From JAVBLQ01 sp031553435 (GTDB lineage: Bacteria; Bacteroidota; Bacteroidia; Bacteroidales; Azobacteroidaceae), in the NCBI GenBank assembly GCA_031553435.1, contig JAVBLQ010000033.1, forward strand, positions 1 to 64,000: 64,000 nt of DNA, in the 5' to 3' direction. This document shows, in pieces, positions 24,923 through 33,179 of the stretch (within the stretch, counting starts at the first letter, position 1; each line of letters starts with the position of its first letter). A program made the position numbers and the translations under genes. Under the pieces are notes generated by a model that saw only the letters and a list, made by a program, of their open reading frames with translations, searched no databases and was not told where the DNA came from.

Positions 24923-26038
24923 TCACCATTCACATCGGTCACGATTTGTAAAATATAAGTCGAGCATCTGCTTAGCTGCAATAAATGAGCTGATCTTTCC
25001 TTCCAGGATTTCCTGTTCTTTAGTTTCAAGAATAGATTGAATGTCAGGATTTTGATAAAAATTTGATTTCAGTTGTTCATTGATACTTTCATACATCCAG
25101 TATTTGGCTTGTTCGTTCCGTTTGTGTTGGAAATACTGATTTTCTTTGGTAAAAGAAATATACTCATCGATCATATCCCAGATTTCAGTAATTCCCAAAT
25201 CATAAAAACCGGAATAAGTCAAAACTTTAGGAATCCAACCGGATTCCGGTAAAGGAAATAAATGCAGGGCATTGCGGAATTGTGCAGCTGCCAGTTTGGC
25301 GCGTTCTATATTATCTCCGTCGGCTTTGTTGATTATGATTCCATCAGCCATCTCCATGATTCCCCGTTTGATACCTTGAAGCTCATCTCCGGTACCTGCC
25401 AATTGTATAAGGAGAAAAAAATCAACCATCGAATGAACAGCCGTTTCCGATTGTCCGACACCGACAGTTTCTACGAAAATCGTGTCAAAACCTGCGGCTT
25501 CACAAAGTACGATTGTTTCTCTTGTTTTACGGGCAACACCGCCTAAAGATCCGGCTGAAGGAGAGGGGCGGATGAATGCGTCTTTTTCTCTCGAAAGTTT
25601 TTCCATTCTTGTTTTATCGCCCAGAATACTTCCTTTGGTGCGTTCGCTACTTGGATCGATAGCCAAGACTGCTAATTTTCTTTTTCTTTCATTAATAAGG
25701 TGAGTGCCGAAAGTATCTATGGAAGTACTTTTCCCGGCTCCGGGAACGCCTGTAATACCGATTCTTGTGGAATTTCCGGAATAGGAAAGGCATTTTTCTA
25801 TTACTTCTTGGGCTATTTGCTGGTGTTCGTATCTGGAGCTTTCGACCAATGTAACAGCCTGGCTCAGGATAGTAATATTTCCTTTAACGATACCGTCAAC
25901 ATATTCGGCGGGAGAGTATTCTTTTCGTTGAATACGTTTTTTCGTAAGGTAAGGATTGATTGTTGGAGGTTGAGGGATTCCCTCATTAACCGTCAAACCT
26001 TTGTATTTGGGTTCGTTTTCGGGATGTTTGATCATCAC
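24923..26038 (-). CDS. meaB: Methylmalonyl-CoA mutase-associated GTPase MeaB
   Basis: This G3E-family GTPase protects and reactivates the B12-dependent methylmalonyl-CoA mutase, which Bacteroidales use for propionate formation. The 371-residue protein has Walker A GVPGAGKST (97-105), AVLAIDPSSERTKGSILGDK, FIRPSPSAGSLGGVA, FDTIFVETVGVGQSE, GDELQGIKRGIMEMAD and the guanine motif IINKADGDN. The final residues, RDRCEW, are encoded by CGTGACCGATGTGAATG. This corresponds to one arm of the repeat at 19885-19935, so the C-terminus appears altered by a repeat remnant. The mutase genes are not in the window. It is 8 bases downstream of the DUF1573 gene. Confidence 0.93.
   Translation of the reverse strand: MMIKHPENEPKYKGLTVNEGIPQPPTINPYLTKKRIQRKEYSPAEYVDGIVKGNITILSQAVTLVESSRYEHQQIAQEVIEKCLSYSGNSTRIGITGVPGAGKSTSIDTFGTHLINERKRKLAVLAIDPSSERTKGSILGDKTRMEKLSREKDAFIRPSPSAGSLGGVARKTRETIVLCEAAGFDTIFVETVGVGQSETAVHSMVDFFLLIQLAGTGDELQGIKRGIMEMADGIIINKADGDNIERAKLAAAQFRNALHLFPLPESGWIPKVLTYSGFYDLGITEIWDMIDEYISFTKENQYFQHKRNEQAKYWMYESINEQLKSNFYQNPDIQSILETKEQEILEGKISSFIAAKQMLDLYFTNRDRCEW
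24927..24942. repeat. Remnant half-element of the I/J/K palindrome family (element L)
   Basis: CATTCACATCGGTCAC matches 15 of 16 bases of the right arm at 19923-19938. No complementary left arm is present. It overlaps the last codons of meaB. Confidence 0.5.
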
Positions 26039-26046
26039 GATTGGAT

Positions 26047-27111
26047 TTATGATAATGATTTGATCGACAAATAAACGACCTTCGACGGATTATTGGGATC
26101 ATTAGCTATGATAGTAACAAATCCGGAAAAACCATTGAAAACTTTTTTAGAATCGATGGCGATTTTGTAATTGGCAGTTTCACCCGGTTTAATTTCTTTC
26201 TTTCCTTGTGAAATGGTGATGGCATCCGAAGAAGATACGATGTCACGGATCATCAGGTTACTTTTTCCGGTATTGGATATTCTCAATACTTTGGAGTTTT
26301 CTTTGCTGATGTTATCGAAGCTGATATAAGCCGGATTTAAACTCAGTACCGGAGAGTTTTCGCGTTGAGCAGATGTCAATGTTGAAAAATCATCCACGAC
26401 AGTTGCTGTAGTTTTGATTGTTTGATTGGCTCCTTTTTTTCCATTAACCAATACATCGATTTCATTGAAGATCAAACCGTATTTTTTTGCTTTAGCTGCA
26501 TCAAATGCAATGTTGATGCCACCTTCCTGTCCGGCAGCCAGTGTTGCCGGAGAAGGAGTAATGGTCATATATTGAGGAACATTGCCAAACGATATTGTTA
26601 AAGGCGCTGAACCACTGTTGTACACTTGAATGTATTGACTGGCAGATTGTTTGTTGCTTAAATTGTTAAAAGCAAGTGTCGAGCTTTTCAATCTGAAATC
26701 ACCCATTTGGATAGGATACAGAGACTGGGTTGTTTTTGCGTCGGCAATAACTTCTCCTTTAAGAGTTAAAACTAATGCACCCTCTTTACCATTGCTGAAA
26801 ACAGAAACTGTCTTGGAAAACGGACCGGTTGTCGAAGGTTTAAAAGTTGTAGTAACAGTGCCGGTTGCTCCCGGAGCTATCGGACTTTTTGTCCAGGTTG
26901 GAGTTGTACAACCACACGATGCAGTCACATTATTGATTACAAGATCGGCATTACCTGTATTTTTAACAACGAAATTGCAGGTAACAGCTCCTTTGTCTAA
27001 CGAAATTTTACCAAAGTCGTAAGTCGGCTTTTCTGCACTGATAACAGCTTGTGACATTGCTGAACTTCCGAAAAGCAATATCCCGAATAGAAAAAATATA
27101 ATTCGTCTCAT
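26047..27111 (-). CDS. DUF1573 (ASPM/Hydin-like Ig) exported protein
   Basis: The start at 27111 gives a signal peptide (MRRIIFFLFGILLFGSSAMS, cleavage near SQA). The 354-residue mature protein is a series of three immunoglobulin-like beta-sandwiches. The first carries the DUF1573 hallmark TYDFGKISLDKGAVTCNFVV then VTASCGCTTPTW (Cys cluster about 70-75). The two later repeats have LNPAYISFDNISKENSKVLR-type strands and IANDPNNPSK. Members are periplasmic or surface proteins of unknown function, common in Bacteroidales. A -7 element lies at 27159-27166 and meaB follows 8 bases downstream, an unusual pairing without an obvious functional link. Confidence 0.85.
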   Translation of the reverse strand: MRRIIFFLFGILLFGSSAMSQAVISAEKPTYDFGKISLDKGAVTCNFVVKNTGNADLVINNVTASCGCTTPTWTKSPIAPGATGTVTTTFKPSTTGPFSKTVSVFSNGKEGALVLTLKGEVIADAKTTQSLYPIQMGDFRLKSSTLAFNNLSNKQSASQYIQVYNSGSAPLTISFGNVPQYMTITPSPATLAAGQEGGINIAFDAAKAKKYGLIFNEIDVLVNGKKGANQTIKTTATVVDDFSTLTSAQRENSPVLSLNPAYISFDNISKENSKVLRISNTGKSNLMIRDIVSSSDAITISQGKKEIKPGETANYKIAIDSKKVFNGFSGFVTIIANDPNNPSKVVYLSIKSLS

Positions 27112-27158
27112 AAAATATAATTTGATTAAGTTATTACAATATAACAAATTTGATGTTG

Positions 27159-27166
27159 CAAAGTTA
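27159..27166 (-). promoter_or_regulatory. -7 promoter element for the DUF1573-meaB operon
   Basis: The minus strand reads TAACTTTG, matching TAnnTTTG, 48 bases upstream of the start at 27111. Confidence 0.5.
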
Positions 27167-27198
27167 CAAAAAGGTCATAACGTTATTGCGTTTTTAAC

Positions 27199-27214
27199 GT
27201 TAAAACGTTTTAAC
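27199..27214. repeat. Perfect 16-bp palindrome GTTAAAACGTTTTAAC at the end of the HAD gene
   Basis: The sequence is its own reverse complement and overlaps the stop codon of the HAD-phosphatase gene (27210-27212). AACGTTA and CGTTTTTAACG words flank it. It could be a terminator stem or an operator for the neighbouring DUF1573 promoter 33 bases away. Confidence 0.55.
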
Positions 27215-27824
27215 ATTGGAAGAAGAGTCTGTAATCCTCTCCTTCTTTAGGTTGAAAAGTTTTGAATCCGAGCAACTCTGCCGTTTTAACGTTGGAAGCT
27301 CCATCATCAATGAACAATGTTTCCGAAGGATTCAGATCGGCATCCTTTATCATTTTCATGAAAATCTCCGGATGCGGTTTGGTAACTCCCATCTGATAAG
27401 AGAGATAGAGCTTGTCGAAATAATCGTCCAATGGCTTGCCCGTTTCGGAAAAATTGGTTGATCGCGCCCAACTCATAATGATCGGATTGGTGTTGCTAAG
27501 CAGGTAAAGTTTGTATTTTTTCCTCAATTCAAGAAGAAAATCCAGACGACCCTGGTTTACTGGGAGGAAAAATCCGAACCAACCATAATCGATACGTTCG
27601 TCGCTGATGTTTTTTCCGGCCAGTTCCCGCAAAGCATCATAAAAATCATTTGCATCTAATTTTCCTTCCTCTAATTCCAGAAAAATACCGTTCTGTTTGT
27701 AAGCATCCAATAATTCGTCGGCATTTTCCAATCCGATTTCGATAAAACGCTTAACGGCAATTTTTCTATCGATATCGACAATCACACCGCCGAAATCGAA
27801 AACAATGTTTTTTATATTTTCCAT
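27210..27824 (-). CDS. HAD-family hydrolase (HAD-IA phosphatase)
   Basis: In this 204-residue cytoplasmic haloacid-dehalogenase-like phosphatase, motif I is FDFGGVIVDID (nucleophile Asp10). The second Asp of the classical DxD is replaced by Gly, as in the YihX-like and epoxide-hydrolase-like HAD subgroup. Motif II is LYLLSNTNP (about 98-106), motif III includes the lysine of MGVTKPHPEIF, and motif IV is ETLFIDDGASNV. A helical cap spans about 18-85. Sugar phosphates are likely substrates for this subgroup, but the specific substrate is not predictable. Its start is 9 bases from the inverted repeat at 27833-27949. Confidence 0.88.
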   Translation of the reverse strand: MENIKNIVFDFGGVIVDIDRKIAVKRFIEIGLENADELLDAYKQNGIFLELEEGKLDANDFYDALRELAGKNISDERIDYGWFGFFLPVNQGRLDFLLELRKKYKLYLLSNTNPIIMSWARSTNFSETGKPLDDYFDKLYLSYQMGVTKPHPEIFMKMIKDADLNPSETLFIDDGASNVKTAELLGFKTFQPKEGEDYRLFFQC

Positions 27825-27832
27825 ATATTTTT

Positions 27833-27949
27833 GGGTTACGGGTTACAAGTTACGGGTTACAGGTTACGAGTTACGGGTTACAAGTAAAATGCTATAGATT
27901 ACTGATTATAACCTGTAACTTGTAACCTGTAACTTGTAACCCGCAACCT
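27833..27949. repeat. Palindrome built from GTTACGGGTTACAA words (element G)
   Basis: About 55 bases of repeated GTTACrrG/A words pair with ACCTGTAACTTGTAACCTGT plus further GTAAC words, around an AT-rich loop near 27887-27910. It is the sister of element F at 12158-12297. It lies between two divergent genes and so overlaps their promoter region. Confidence 0.8.
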
Positions 27950-28014
27950 TATCACTTTTTTGTTAAAATCGACACAAAAGTAATAAAATTATACTTAATA
28001 AAGCATTTTTATTT

Positions 28015-28022
28015 TACCTTCG
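28015..28022 (+). promoter_or_regulatory. Probable -7 element for the S9 peptidase gene
   Basis: TACCTTCG differs from TAnnTTTG at one position and lies 30 bases before the start at 28053. Confidence 0.3.
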
Positions 28023-28052
28023 TAATCTATTGATCATACTAAATTGTTATTT

Positions 28053-29960
28053 ATGAAAAAGAATCACATTTTATCGTTAGGCCTTGTCCTGATCATGTTA
28101 TCATTTATTGCTATGAGTTGCAAAAACTCCAAGCCGGAAGTTGTAAAGATCCCAATGGAAGATTTTTTCAAAAATCCTGAAAAATCATCTTATTCTATTT
28201 CTCCCGATGGGAAATATTATTCTTACAAAGCTCCGTATAATCAACGGATGAATATTTTTGTTCAGGAAATCGGTAAAGATTCGGCCATCCGTGTTACATC
28301 CGAAACAGAACGGGATGTTGCCGGTTATTTCTGGGCTAATAATAGCCGGATTCTTTTTGTGAAAGATACAGGAGGAGATGAAAATTTTCAACTGTATGGC
28401 GTGAATGCTGACGGCAGTGACATGAAAGCTTTGACGGCTTTCCCCAAAGTCAGAACAATGATTATTGACGATTTACCTGATATTGAAGAAGAAGTGATTA
28501 TCGGTCTGAATAAACGCAATCCTCAGGTATTCGATCCCTATCGTTTGAATATTGTTACAGGAGAAATGACTATGCTTGCCGAAAATCCGGGGAATATACA
28601 AGGTTGGATGACCGATCACGATGGTAAACTTCGTGTGGCGATTGCACTCGATGGCGTAAATACAAGTTTGCTGTATAGAGATAATGAAACTGATCCATTC
28701 AAAACTATTATTACCACCAGTTTCAAAGAAACTTTGAGTCCCTATTTTTTTACATTTGATAATCAAAGACTTTATGCCGCTTCTAATATCGGAAGAGATA
28801 AAGAAGCTCTGGTTGAATTTGATCCTAAAACAGGAAAAGAAGTTTCAGTATTGTATGAAAATGATACTTACGATATTTCGGGCGCCAGTTATTCCCGTAA
28901 AGACAAAAAATTACAAGCAGTTTCTTTTATTTCCCATCAAAAAAGGGAACGTCATTTCTTTGATGAAAATTTCAAAATTATGTTTGATAAACTGGCTACA
29001 AAACTGCCTGGAGTTGAATTTGGTCTTTCTTCCAATACAAAAGATGAAAATAAATATATTGTAGTTGCTTACAGCGATAAGTCTATGGGAACATATTATG
29101 TTTATGATGTAACCACAGACAATTTGTCGAAGATAGCGGATATTGCTCCCTGGCTGGATCAATCTATGATGGCAGATATGAATTGTGTAGAATATAAATC
29201 CCGTGACGGATTGAGAATCGAAGCTTATCTGACTTTGCCCAAAGGATATACGATGGAGAATGCCAAAAATCTTCCGGTTGTTGTAAATCCACATGGCGGA
29301 CCTTGGGCGCGCGATGATTGGGGATATTCTTCCGAAGTGCAATTCCTGGCCAACAGAGGTTATGCTGTTTTCCAAATGAATTTCAGAGGATCTACCGGTT
29401 ATGGTAAAAAATTCTGGGAAACTTCTTTCAAAGAATGGGGAAAAACTATGCAAAATGATATTACCGATGGCGTAAACTGGTTGATTGAAAAAGGAATAGC
29501 CGATCCTAAGAAAGTTGCAATTTATGGAGGAAGCTACGGCGGGTATGCCACTTTGGCGGGAATGACTTTCACACCGGATCTGTATGCCTGTGGAATCGAT
29601 TATGTAGGTGTGTCTAATTTGTTTACATTCCTGAATACAATACCTCCTTACTGGAAACCCATGCTGGACATGATGTATGAAATGGTAGGAGATCCGAAGG
29701 CCGACAGCACATTGCTGGCCAGTGCTTCTCCTGTATTCCATGCCGATCAGATCAAAGCGCCGTTGTTTATTGCACAGGGAGCAAACGATCCACGTGTGAA
29801 TAAAGACGAATCGGATCAAATGGTGGAAGCATTGAAGAAAAGAGGTGTTCAGGTCGAATATATGGTCAAAGATAATGAAGGCCACGGCTTCCACAACGAA
29901 GAAAACAGGTTTGATTTCTATCGTGCGATGGAAGCGTTTTTGGAGAAAAACCTGAAGTGA
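28053..29960 (+). CDS. S9-family prolyl oligopeptidase-type lipoprotein
   Basis: This serine peptidase is probably a dipeptidyl- or acylaminoacyl-peptidase anchored in the cell envelope and helping a peptide-utilising anaerobe. The start at 28053 gives a lipoprotein signal with Cys23 (SFIAMSC). A beta-propeller fills about 40-385 (YSISPDGKYYSY, NNSRILFVKD repeats). The alpha/beta-hydrolase domain follows (about 390-635) with Ser494 in YGGSYGGYAT, the acid in IAQGANDPRVN and the His in DNEGHGFHNEENR. All catalytic residues are present and the length (635 residues) is normal. The stop codon is followed at once by inverted repeat N. Confidence 0.92.
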   Translation: MKKNHILSLGLVLIMLSFIAMSCKNSKPEVVKIPMEDFFKNPEKSSYSISPDGKYYSYKAPYNQRMNIFVQEIGKDSAIRVTSETERDVAGYFWANNSRILFVKDTGGDENFQLYGVNADGSDMKALTAFPKVRTMIIDDLPDIEEEVIIGLNKRNPQVFDPYRLNIVTGEMTMLAENPGNIQGWMTDHDGKLRVAIALDGVNTSLLYRDNETDPFKTIITTSFKETLSPYFFTFDNQRLYAASNIGRDKEALVEFDPKTGKEVSVLYENDTYDISGASYSRKDKKLQAVSFISHQKRERHFFDENFKIMFDKLATKLPGVEFGLSSNTKDENKYIVVAYSDKSMGTYYVYDVTTDNLSKIADIAPWLDQSMMADMNCVEYKSRDGLRIEAYLTLPKGYTMENAKNLPVVVNPHGGPWARDDWGYSSEVQFLANRGYAVFQMNFRGSTGYGKKFWETSFKEWGKTMQNDITDGVNWLIEKGIADPKKVAIYGGSYGGYATLAGMTFTPDLYACGIDYVGVSNLFTFLNTIPPYWKPMLDMMYEMVGDPKADSTLLASASPVFHADQIKAPLFIAQGANDPRVNKDESDQMVEALKKRGVQVEYMVKDNEGHGFHNEENRFDFYRAMEAFLEKNLK

Positions 29961-30064
29961 ATTGAGAAAGTGAAGAGTGAAGAGTGAAGAATTAAAATTG
30001 ACTTTGTCAATTTTATTTTATCATGCGTAAGCAAAATTCTTCACTCTTCATTCTTCACTCTCAA
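29961..30064. repeat. Palindrome of GTGAAGA words with inverted CTTACGC loop (element N)
   Basis: ATTGAGAAAGTGAAGAGTGA plus AGAGTGAAGAAT pairs with ATTCTTCACTCTTCATTCTT plus CACTCTCAAT over about 30 bp. The loop contains GCGTAAGC at 30025-30032. It spans the whole gap between two convergent genes and supplies the TGA stop of the minus-strand Gfo/Idh gene. Confidence 0.85.
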
Positions 30065-31038
30065 TCACTCCATCCAAACGGATGCCTCGCTAGCGGTAAT
30101 TTCGCCAACGGATGATAATCTCCCTTTAATCCGACTGGTTTTGCATGGCGGATATCATGTACAATGTTGATGGCGTTGCGGGCATCTTCGATTCTAAAGC
30201 CTTCTCCGGATAGGATACCTTTATAACTTTCTGTGTGTAGTTCTGTAAATCCTTCGCTGAATTCAAAACTCTCTCCATCGATGGTGATGGTGCGGTAAGT
30301 CCGTTTTTCGCCTTGTACGGCATTCTCCGGAAGAGAGTCTGCATTGATGCTTAAAAAATAACGTACCCTAGCCTGATCCAACTCCATAAAACCAGCTACC
30401 CGGTCATGCGAACTGATATGTACGATATTCTCCTTAACATTCCCGAATATCCAGGAAAGCATATCATAAAAATGAATGCCGATGTTGGTAGCCACACCTC
30501 CGCTTTTATGAACGTCTCCTTTCCAGCTGGTGTAGTACCAATGTCCTCTTGAAGTAATATAAGTCAGATCAATATCATAGACTTTATCTTTGGGCCCGGA
30601 TTCAATTTTCTTTTTCAGATCGATGATGGCTTGGTGTAAACGAAGTTGAAGGATTGTATAAATTCTTTTTCCTGTTTCTTTTTCCACATCTTTCAGGAAA
30701 TCAATATTCCAGGGATTCAATACCAATGGTTTTTCACAAATTACATCACAACCCAGGCGTAAACCGTAACGCATGTGAGCGTCGTGTAAATAATTCGGAG
30801 TACAAATAGATACAAAATCGATTTGTCGATTTGTTCCTTTTAGTTTTGTACAATGCCGGTCGAACAACTCCAGTTCTACAAAAAAAGAACTTTCCGGAAA
30901 AAAGCTGTCCAGGATTCCTACACTATCGAATTTATCATAAGCGGCAACCAAATGGTTTCCGGTGTCTTTGATAGCTCGTAAATGACGGGGAGCAATATAA
31001 CCGGCAGAACCGATAAGAGCGAAATTTTTCATTTCCAT
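30061..31038 (-). CDS. Gfo/Idh/MocA-family oxidoreductase, WlbA-like
   Basis: This 325-residue NAD(P)-dependent sugar oxidoreductase has a Rossmann fold at the N-terminus (FALIGSAGYIAPRHLRAI, about 5-22) and the family EKP motif in CEKPLVL (about 100). The opening FALIGxAGYIAPRHxxAIKDTG and DSVGILDSFFPES closely resemble WlbA, the UDP-GlcNAc-uronate 3-dehydrogenase of surface-polysaccharide synthesis. Yet it directly follows the mannonate dehydratase gene with no spacer (TAA then ATG), which suggests a uronate-catabolic role. The start may be two codons later (MKNFALIG). Substrate remains open between nucleotide sugar and free uronate. Confidence 0.8.
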   Translation of the reverse strand: MEMKNFALIGSAGYIAPRHLRAIKDTGNHLVAAYDKFDSVGILDSFFPESSFFVELELFDRHCTKLKGTNRQIDFVSICTPNYLHDAHMRYGLRLGCDVICEKPLVLNPWNIDFLKDVEKETGKRIYTILQLRLHQAIIDLKKKIESGPKDKVYDIDLTYITSRGHWYYTSWKGDVHKSGGVATNIGIHFYDMLSWIFGNVKENIVHISSHDRVAGFMELDQARVRYFLSINADSLPENAVQGEKRTYRTITIDGESFEFSEGFTELHTESYKGILSGEGFRIEDARNAINIVHDIRHAKPVGLKGDYHPLAKLPLARHPFGWSD

Positions 31039-32202
31039 TTATGGATAATTTATCACAGCCATCATTCCTGAAACTTCAGCCAGCGCTTTCATTCTTCCCA
31101 AAAATGAGTAACCGGGGTTATAGTTTTTATTTACATCATCAAGCATCAATAATCCATGATCAACACGCATGGGCAATGATGGGTTTTCTTTTTCGAATAT
31201 CCTGATAACTTCCGCCAAACGGCCCCGGCCGGATAGATGGGATGCTTCCTTAAAATTACCATCGGGAAAGATTTCGGTGCTTCTCAAGTGAACGAAATGT
31301 ACTCTTGAGGCAAATTTTGCAGCCAAAGCCGGAACATCGTTATGAATCCCCGAACTCAGAGAACCAGCACAAAATGTCAGTCCGTTGTGAGGATTATCAA
31401 CCGCTTTCAGGATCCAATCAATATCTTCATCGTTCGTTACGATACGGGGTAAACCCAGCACCGGGAAAGGAGGATCATCCGGATGGATACACATATTAAT
31501 ACCGGATTCTTCGGCAACAGGGATTACCTGTTCCAGGAAGTATTTCAGGTTATTCCTCAAATCATCTTTATCGATATGATTGTATTGAGCCAGCAAAGCA
31601 TTGAAAATCCTGACGGGATCTTGTTCGTTTTCTTTTATATTCCCATTGATGAATCCTTGTGTCTTAATAATAATGGTATAGATGAGATCGTCTTTTTCTT
31701 TTTGAGTAATTACTTTATCCAGTTCTATGACCTGACGCATCACTTCATCGGAATAGTCTTTGGCAGCATTTTCACGGTTCAGAATAAAACAATCGAAATA
31801 GGCAAAACGTATCCAGTCAAAATACAAGGTAACCGTGCCATCAGGTTGTTTATGGTTCAAATCGGTACGTATCCAGTCTATAACAGGCATAAAGTTGTAA
31901 CAGACGGTTTTGATACCTGCTTTCCCCAGGTTTTGCAAGCTGATTTTATAATTGTGTATAAGCCGTTTCCTGTCTTTGCTACCGTTTTTTATTCCTTCGG
32001 AAACGGGTAAACTTTCAACGACCGACCAGTGTAATCCTGCATCCTCAATATATTGTTTTAAATCCAGGATATCTTCCAGTGGCCAGATTTCGCCATTCGG
32101 TATATGGTGCAGGGCTGTGACGATTCCCTCCACACCTATTTGTTTTAATGATTCTAAAGAAATAATGTCGTTTTTACCAAACCAACGCCAAGTTTTTTCC
32201 AT
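31039..32202 (-). CDS. uxuA: Mannonate dehydratase
   Basis: UxuA converts D-mannonate to 2-keto-3-deoxy-D-gluconate in glucuronate breakdown. The 387-residue protein opens with TWRWFGKNDIISLESLKQIG and has VEGIVTALHHIPNGEIWPLE, NLGKAGIKTVCYNFMPV, metal-ligand segments MCIHPDDPPFPVLGLPRIV, FCAGSLSSG, VHFVHLRST and MRVDHG. These are hallmarks of the TIM-barrel enzyme, at full family length. It is the first gene of a two-gene transcript with the Gfo/Idh oxidoreductase. The nearby locus encodes enzymes expected to release uronic acids (GH88, GH28), so it is a plausible cytosolic continuation of that pathway. Confidence 0.93.
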   Translation of the reverse strand: MEKTWRWFGKNDIISLESLKQIGVEGIVTALHHIPNGEIWPLEDILDLKQYIEDAGLHWSVVESLPVSEGIKNGSKDRKRLIHNYKISLQNLGKAGIKTVCYNFMPVIDWIRTDLNHKQPDGTVTLYFDWIRFAYFDCFILNRENAAKDYSDEVMRQVIELDKVITQKEKDDLIYTIIIKTQGFINGNIKENEQDPVRIFNALLAQYNHIDKDDLRNNLKYFLEQVIPVAEESGINMCIHPDDPPFPVLGLPRIVTNDEDIDWILKAVDNPHNGLTFCAGSLSSGIHNDVPALAAKFASRVHFVHLRSTEIFPDGNFKEASHLSGRGRLAEVIRIFEKENPSLPMRVDHGLLMLDDVNKNYNPGYSFLGRMKALAEVSGMMAVINYP

Positions 32203-32220
32203 GCTATGTTATTTTTTAAT

Positions 32221-32336
32221 GTGAAAGATGATGGTCGTTTCGCTCCTTTGTGAACTCGTTTCACTCGCTGTGAAGAGATGAGAAATACAACTCACCTTTC
32301 ACAAAGGAGCGAAGCGATCTTCACCCTTCACTTTCA
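32221..32336. repeat. Palindrome of the GTCGCTTCGCT family (element O)
   Basis: GTGAAAGATGATGGTCGTTT plus CGCTCCTTTGTGAA pairs with TTCACAAAGGAGCGAAGCGA plus TCTTCACCCTTCACTTTCA. It is the longest and best-paired member of this family. It lies between the divergent uxuA and hdrC genes, and the 335-base gap holds little else beyond the hdr promoter. Confidence 0.85.
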
Positions 32337-32415
32337 TAATGATTTCAATTTGTCAAATTTTTCATCAAAAATAAGAATTAAGTGGGAAAAACAATTCGAT
32401 ATTCAAATTATTTTG

Positions 32416-32423
32416 TATGTTTG
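32416..32423 (+). promoter_or_regulatory. -7 promoter element for the hdr-flx operon
   Basis: TATGTTTG matches TAnnTTTG exactly, 116 bases before the hdrC start, leaving a leader of about 110 bases. Confidence 0.45.
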
Positions 32424-32487
32424 TCCCCTGAAATTTTGTATTTGAACAGGATAAGATTTTAGAAATGGTATATACACCTTGATTCAT

Positions 32488-32510
32488 ACCCAAATTCCAA
32501 ATTCTTGGGT
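32488..32510 (+). promoter_or_regulatory. Small hairpin in the hdrC leader
   Basis: ACCCAA at 32488-32493 pairs with TTGGGT at 32505-32510, with extra AATT pairing inside. It lies within the presumed 5' leader, 28 bases before hdrC. A regulatory role is only a possibility. Confidence 0.3.
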
Positions 32511-32538
32511 GAATTTCTTTTGGATAATTTAATAAAAC

Positions 32539-33090
32539 ATGATAAAAACACATTCTCAATCAACTCTCAGTGGTCAAATCAGCGAGTCCGTGTGCGTACA
32601 CAGTTCCCATTGCTATCAATGCGGGAAGTGTTCGGCGGGTTGTCCTTTGGCTCAGGATATGGATTACACGTCAAGTATGGTAATGCGGATGTTACAGGTA
32701 GAAGATGAGGCTATTGACAAAGAACTGCTTCAGTCACAGTCAATCTGGCTTTGTGCTTCCTGCGAAATGTGCATATCCCGTTGTCCGATGTCTGTCGACA
32801 TACCAAAAATAATGGATTTTCTTCGTCAGAAATCTATTGAAAAAGGACTGCAAAATAAAAATGCAGCGAAAAATATCATACCTTTTCATCGTTCTTTTCT
32901 GGATATGATCCGTCTCACCGGTCGTTCTTATGAAATCGGATTAGTGGCTGATTATAAACTTCGAAGCAAAAATCTGTTTCAGGATTTGACATTGGCTCCT
33001 AAAATGTTTTTGAAAGGAAAATTGTCACTCATCCCGGAAAATGTGAAGGACAAGAAGAATATATCAATGATTTTTAAAAAGACTAAATAG
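32539..33090 (+). CDS. hdrC: HdrC-like iron-sulfur subunit
   Basis: This electron-transfer subunit of a heterodisulfide-reductase-like complex has two complete [4Fe-4S] motifs in its 183 residues. One is CYQCGKCSAGCP (Cys 25, 28, 31, 35) and the other is CASCEMCISRCP (Cys 72, 75, 78, 82). A helical C-terminal half follows. HdrC passes electrons between HdrA and the HdrB active site. It is first in a seven-gene run, hdrC-hdrB-hdrA-flxD-flxC-flxB-flxA, all on the plus strand. No membrane segment is present, so the complex should be soluble. Confidence 0.9.
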   Translation: MIKTHSQSTLSGQISESVCVHSSHCYQCGKCSAGCPLAQDMDYTSSMVMRMLQVEDEAIDKELLQSQSIWLCASCEMCISRCPMSVDIPKIMDFLRQKSIEKGLQNKNAAKNIIPFHRSFLDMIRLTGRSYEIGLVADYKLRSKNLFQDLTLAPKMFLKGKLSLIPENVKDKKNISMIFKKTK

Positions 33091-33174
33091 TTTTACGTTT
33101 TGTGTTTTACGTTATACGTTGGCTTACGCACAACAAAACGTAAAACGTAAAACGTAAAACGTACCACGTATAAC
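33091..33174. repeat. Palindrome of AACGTAAAACGT words with CTTACGC loop (element Q)
   Basis: TTTTACGTTTTGTGTTTTAC plus GTTATACGTT pairs with AACGTAAAACGTAAAACGTA plus ACGTATAAC words. The loop is GGCTTACGCACAAC (33121-33134). It starts on the base after the hdrC stop and ends 5 bases before hdrB, filling the gap inside the operon. Confidence 0.85.
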
Positions 33175-33179
33175 TTGTT

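Noticed and set aside
28911..29894. Long open frame of 327 codons antisense to the S9 peptidase
   Set aside because: It mirrors the peptidase coding sequence. The product has no recognisable motif, and the sense frame has full catalytic signatures.
32203..32538. tRNA or small RNA gene in the longest gap
   Set aside because: No cloverleaf or conserved tRNA elements were found; the gap is explained by element O and the hdr leader.
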